Positions 14,413 through 15,725 of a DNA stretch of 15,725 nt are shown here, in pieces. How positions within the stretch are numbered: the stretch's first letter is position 1; each line of letters starts with the position of its first letter. Made by a program: the position numbers and the translations under genes. The notes beneath the pieces were generated by a model. That model was given only the letters and a program-made list of their open reading frames with translations, was not told where the DNA came from and ran no database searches. The stretch is from Actinomycetota bacterium (GTDB taxonomy: Bacteria > Actinomycetota > Actinomycetes > Nanopelagicales > Nanopelagicaceae): positions 1 through 15,725 of the forward strand of contig WLSX01000006.1 in NCBI GenBank assembly GCA_009705675.1, given 5' to 3'.

Positions 14413-14552
14413 TAAAATTGTCCACGCTTAGGAATGAATAATTCATAGTATTTTTCCGGAACACACCCACAAGGTTAGTTTATATACCTGACAGTAGCCC
14501 CTACCTTTTATCCAAACGGCCAAATTGGTCATGAAAATAGTAAGGATAATAA
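14413..14552. other. Divergent intergenic region between dinB and DoxX gene
   Basis: This 140-base gap must hold promoters in both directions. A dinB promoter candidate and a 13-base palindrome lie near its left end. Near the right end GGCCAAATTGGTC (14518-14530) is an imperfect inverted repeat, 22 bases before the DoxX start. A convincing -35/-10 pair for DoxX was not found; TATATA at about 14480-14485 is the only TA-rich candidate. Confidence 0.4.
14445..14472 (-). promoter_or_regulatory. Candidate dinB promoter
   Basis: Minus-strand TTGTGG (14467-14472) and TACTAT (14445-14450) are 16 bases apart, placing the transcript start about 25 bases before ATG 14412. The 13-base perfect inverted repeat ATGAATAATTCAT (14434-14446) overlaps the downstream edge of the -10 box and could be an operator. 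No GAAC-N4-GTTC LexA-type site was seen in this gap. Confidence 0.45.
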
Positions 14553-14975
14553 ATGTCAGTAACTGAAATTGCGTTAATCGCTGGCAGGGTGCTATTTGCT
14601 CTGCTTTTCATTAGCTCAGGGATCAACCACTTCACAAAGACCGCAGCCATGACTGGGTATGCTCAATATAAGAAGGTGCCAATGGCAAAGTTCTCTGTTT
14701 ATTTAAGCGGATTAATGATCCTGCTTGGTGGAATTTATATTGTGCTGGGTTTCTATGCAGATTTAGGCGCACTATTAATTGCGATTTTCTTGCTTCCAAC
14801 TGCTTTCTTAATGCATGCATTCTGGAAAGAAAATGATGCAACCGCTAAGCAAAATGAGAGTATTGCGTTCTTTAAAGACTTATCTCTTGCTGGTGCTGCT
14901 TTAATCATTTTCGCACTACTACGCGGTGGAGCTGATTTTGGAAACCATGTAGGAACATTGCTTTTCTTTAGCTAA
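14553..14975 (+). CDS. DoxX-family small integral membrane protein
   Basis: A 140-residue, four-helix membrane protein. The N-terminal helix with RVLFALLFISSGINHFTK (12-29) is the DoxX hallmark (R near the start of TM1, then SG-xxHF), followed by helices at about 47-66, 68-90 and 107-122, and a short terminal segment GADFGNHVGTLLFFS. DoxX proteins are named from the membrane subunit of an archaeal thiosulfate:quinone oxidoreductase, but most bacterial members have no proven substrate, so no reaction is assigned. ATG 14553 has a good ribosome binding site (AAGGA, seven bases upstream). It is transcribed divergently from dinB and closes with its own terminator, so it is probably a single-gene unit. 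Confidence 0.82.
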   Translation: MSVTEIALIAGRVLFALLFISSGINHFTKTAAMTGYAQYKKVPMAKFSVYLSGLMILLGGIYIVLGFYADLGALLIAIFLLPTAFLMHAFWKENDATAKQNESIAFFKDLSLAGAALIIFALLRGGADFGNHVGTLLFFS

Positions 14976-14987
14976 TTAGCTAATTAG

Positions 14988-15027
14988 AAAATCGCCTCCG
15001 AATGTTCATATTCAGGGGCGATTTTTT
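14988..15027 (+). terminator. Intrinsic terminator after the DoxX gene
   Basis: A 12-position stem (14992-15003 with 15010-15021, core TCGCC/GGCGA and GAAT/ATTC, one G-U and one C-A mismatch) closes a 6-base loop GTTCAT and is followed by six T (15022-15027). AAAA before the stem extends the pairing with the T-run. It separates the DoxX transcript from the TauE/SafE gene. The stop codon region just upstream (14970-14987) is a short tandem TAGCTAAT duplication. Confidence 0.88.
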
Positions 15028-15063
15028 ATGCCCAAATCAGATTTGTTGTGAAAGTATCTACCA

Positions 15064-15725
15064 ATGAGCATGACCTTGATTCTGACCGCTCTCGCCTCAG
15101 GCGCTTTTATTGGTGCGGTTTTAGGATTTATTGGCGCAGGTGGCGCTATGGTCTCAGTACCGATCTTTCTATATCTATTTGATTTCACGCCAATTCATGC
15201 CACAACCGCAGCCCTTGCGGTAGTTTTTCTTGCAGCAGTTGCCGGCCTTGGACCAAAATTTAAAAGCAAAGATGTATTAGTAAAAGAAGCACTAATAATC
15301 TGGGCACTTGGTTTAGTAACAAATATTGGGTTTGGCTTAATAATTACTAAAATACCTGATCAATTTATCCTTTTTGGTTTTTCATTTGTATTAATTGGCG
15401 CTGGCTACTCAATGCTAAGAGCGCCAATTAAAGATCATGCAGAAAAATCTATGCCGTTCTGGGCATTGATTACATTGTCATTATTAATTGGATCTCTAAC
15501 CGGGTTATTTGGAGTTGGCGGTGGCTTTCTAGCGATTCCAGTATTAGTCTTATTTTTTCATACGCCGCAAAACAAAGCTGCTGGGACATCTTTGTTAATA
15601 ATTGCTCTCAACTGCATAACTGCTTTTATTGCAAAGCATTCAATTTGGACAGAGATTAATTGGCACTATCCGGCAGTTATTGCACTTTCAGCAGTTATTG
15701 TTTCCATGCTTGCCTCAAAATTTGC
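15064..15725 (+). CDS. TauE/SafE-family membrane transporter (3' end cut by window)
   Basis: Open from ATG 15064 to the window edge, 220 codons with no stop; the family usually has about 250-270 residues, so the last one or two helices are missing. Two internally related halves each begin with the family's glycine motif: GAFIGAVLGFIGAGGAMVSVPIF (13-35) and GSLTGLFGVGGGFLAIPVL (143-161). About seven hydrophobic segments are visible. TauE/SafE proteins are predicted exporters or permeases for small sulfur-containing or organic anions (sulfite, sulfoacetate, and others); the substrate here cannot be read from sequence. A second ATG at 15070 (MTLIL) is possible. Neither start has a clear ribosome binding site. 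The gene starts 37 bases after a terminator, so it should have its own promoter. Confidence 0.87.
   Translation, partial: MSMTLILTALASGAFIGAVLGFIGAGGAMVSVPIFLYLFDFTPIHATTAALAVVFLAAVAGLGPKFKSKDVLVKEALIIWALGLVTNIGFGLIITKIPDQFILFGFSFVLIGAGYSMLRAPIKDHAEKSMPFWALITLSLLIGSLTGLFGVGGGFLAIPVLVLFFHTPQNKAAGTSLLIIALNCITAFIAKHSIWTEINWHYPAVIALSAVIVSMLASKF

Noticed and set aside
14413..14552. LexA/SOS box controlling dinB
   Set aside because: No GAAC-N4-GTTC type site found; only an unrelated palindrome is present.
14632..14841. Minus-strand 69-codon frame inside the DoxX gene
   Set aside because: Antisense shadow of a gene with a good ribosome binding site and clear family signature.
14970..14987. Tandem TAGCTAAT duplication at the DoxX stop as an attachment site
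   Set aside because: Very short AT-rich repeat with no tRNA, integrase or element boundary anywhere near; it just provides a second in-frame stop.

Overview
The window is a stretch of an actinobacterial chromosome dominated by the division and cell wall (dcw) cluster. The genes are actinobacterial in content and order: a DUF3040 membrane protein and DinB polymerase sit upstream of mraZ, followed by rsmH, ftsL, ftsI, murE, murF, mraY, murD, ftsW, murG and murC. Base composition is clearly AT-rich, proteins are compact and gene junctions are extremely tight. Together these suggest a streamlined low-GC actinobacterium such as the freshwater acI / Nanopelagicales group. That placement is an inference from style, not from a marker comparison. 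The DNPR motif of MurE predicts meso-diaminopimelate peptidoglycan.

Layout: positions 1-12671 hold the dcw operon on the minus strand, read from mraZ (right) to murC (left, cut by the window edge just before its stop). From rsmH to murC every junction is an overlap or a gap of one or two bases (TAATG, ATGA, GTGA types), so the ten genes form one translationally coupled unit. They cover lipid I/II synthesis (MurC, D, E, F, MraY, MurG) and the septal synthase with its scaffold (FtsW, FtsI, FtsL), plus the 16S rRNA methyltransferase RsmH and the regulator MraZ. Positions 12844-14412 hold DUF3040 and dinB, also on the minus strand and separated from mraZ by a good intrinsic terminator. A 140-base divergent intergenic region follows. 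On the plus strand come a small DoxX-family membrane protein, a strong terminator, and the start of a TauE/SafE-type transporter that runs off the right edge.

The most interesting non-coding signals are the two control regions of the dcw operon. In front of mraZ lies an array of five G-rich units spaced exactly 10 bp apart that overlaps a plausible -35/-10 promoter, the arrangement expected for MraZ autoregulation. A run of G-tracts able to form a quadruplex lies next to it. Between mraZ and rsmH, a 193-base gap holds a long imperfect inverted repeat (about 107 nt end to end) enclosing a GC-rich hairpin. It sits where the actinobacterial mraW RNA motif is known. Its apical loop is complementary to the rsmH ribosome binding site, which suggests (by inference) translational control of the operon by an RNA leader.

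Several start codons were chosen from ribosome binding sites and family N-termini rather than from the longest frame: mraY (GTG 6060), mraZ (ATG 12671), murD (ATG 5000) and DUF3040 (ATG 13188, probably leaderless).
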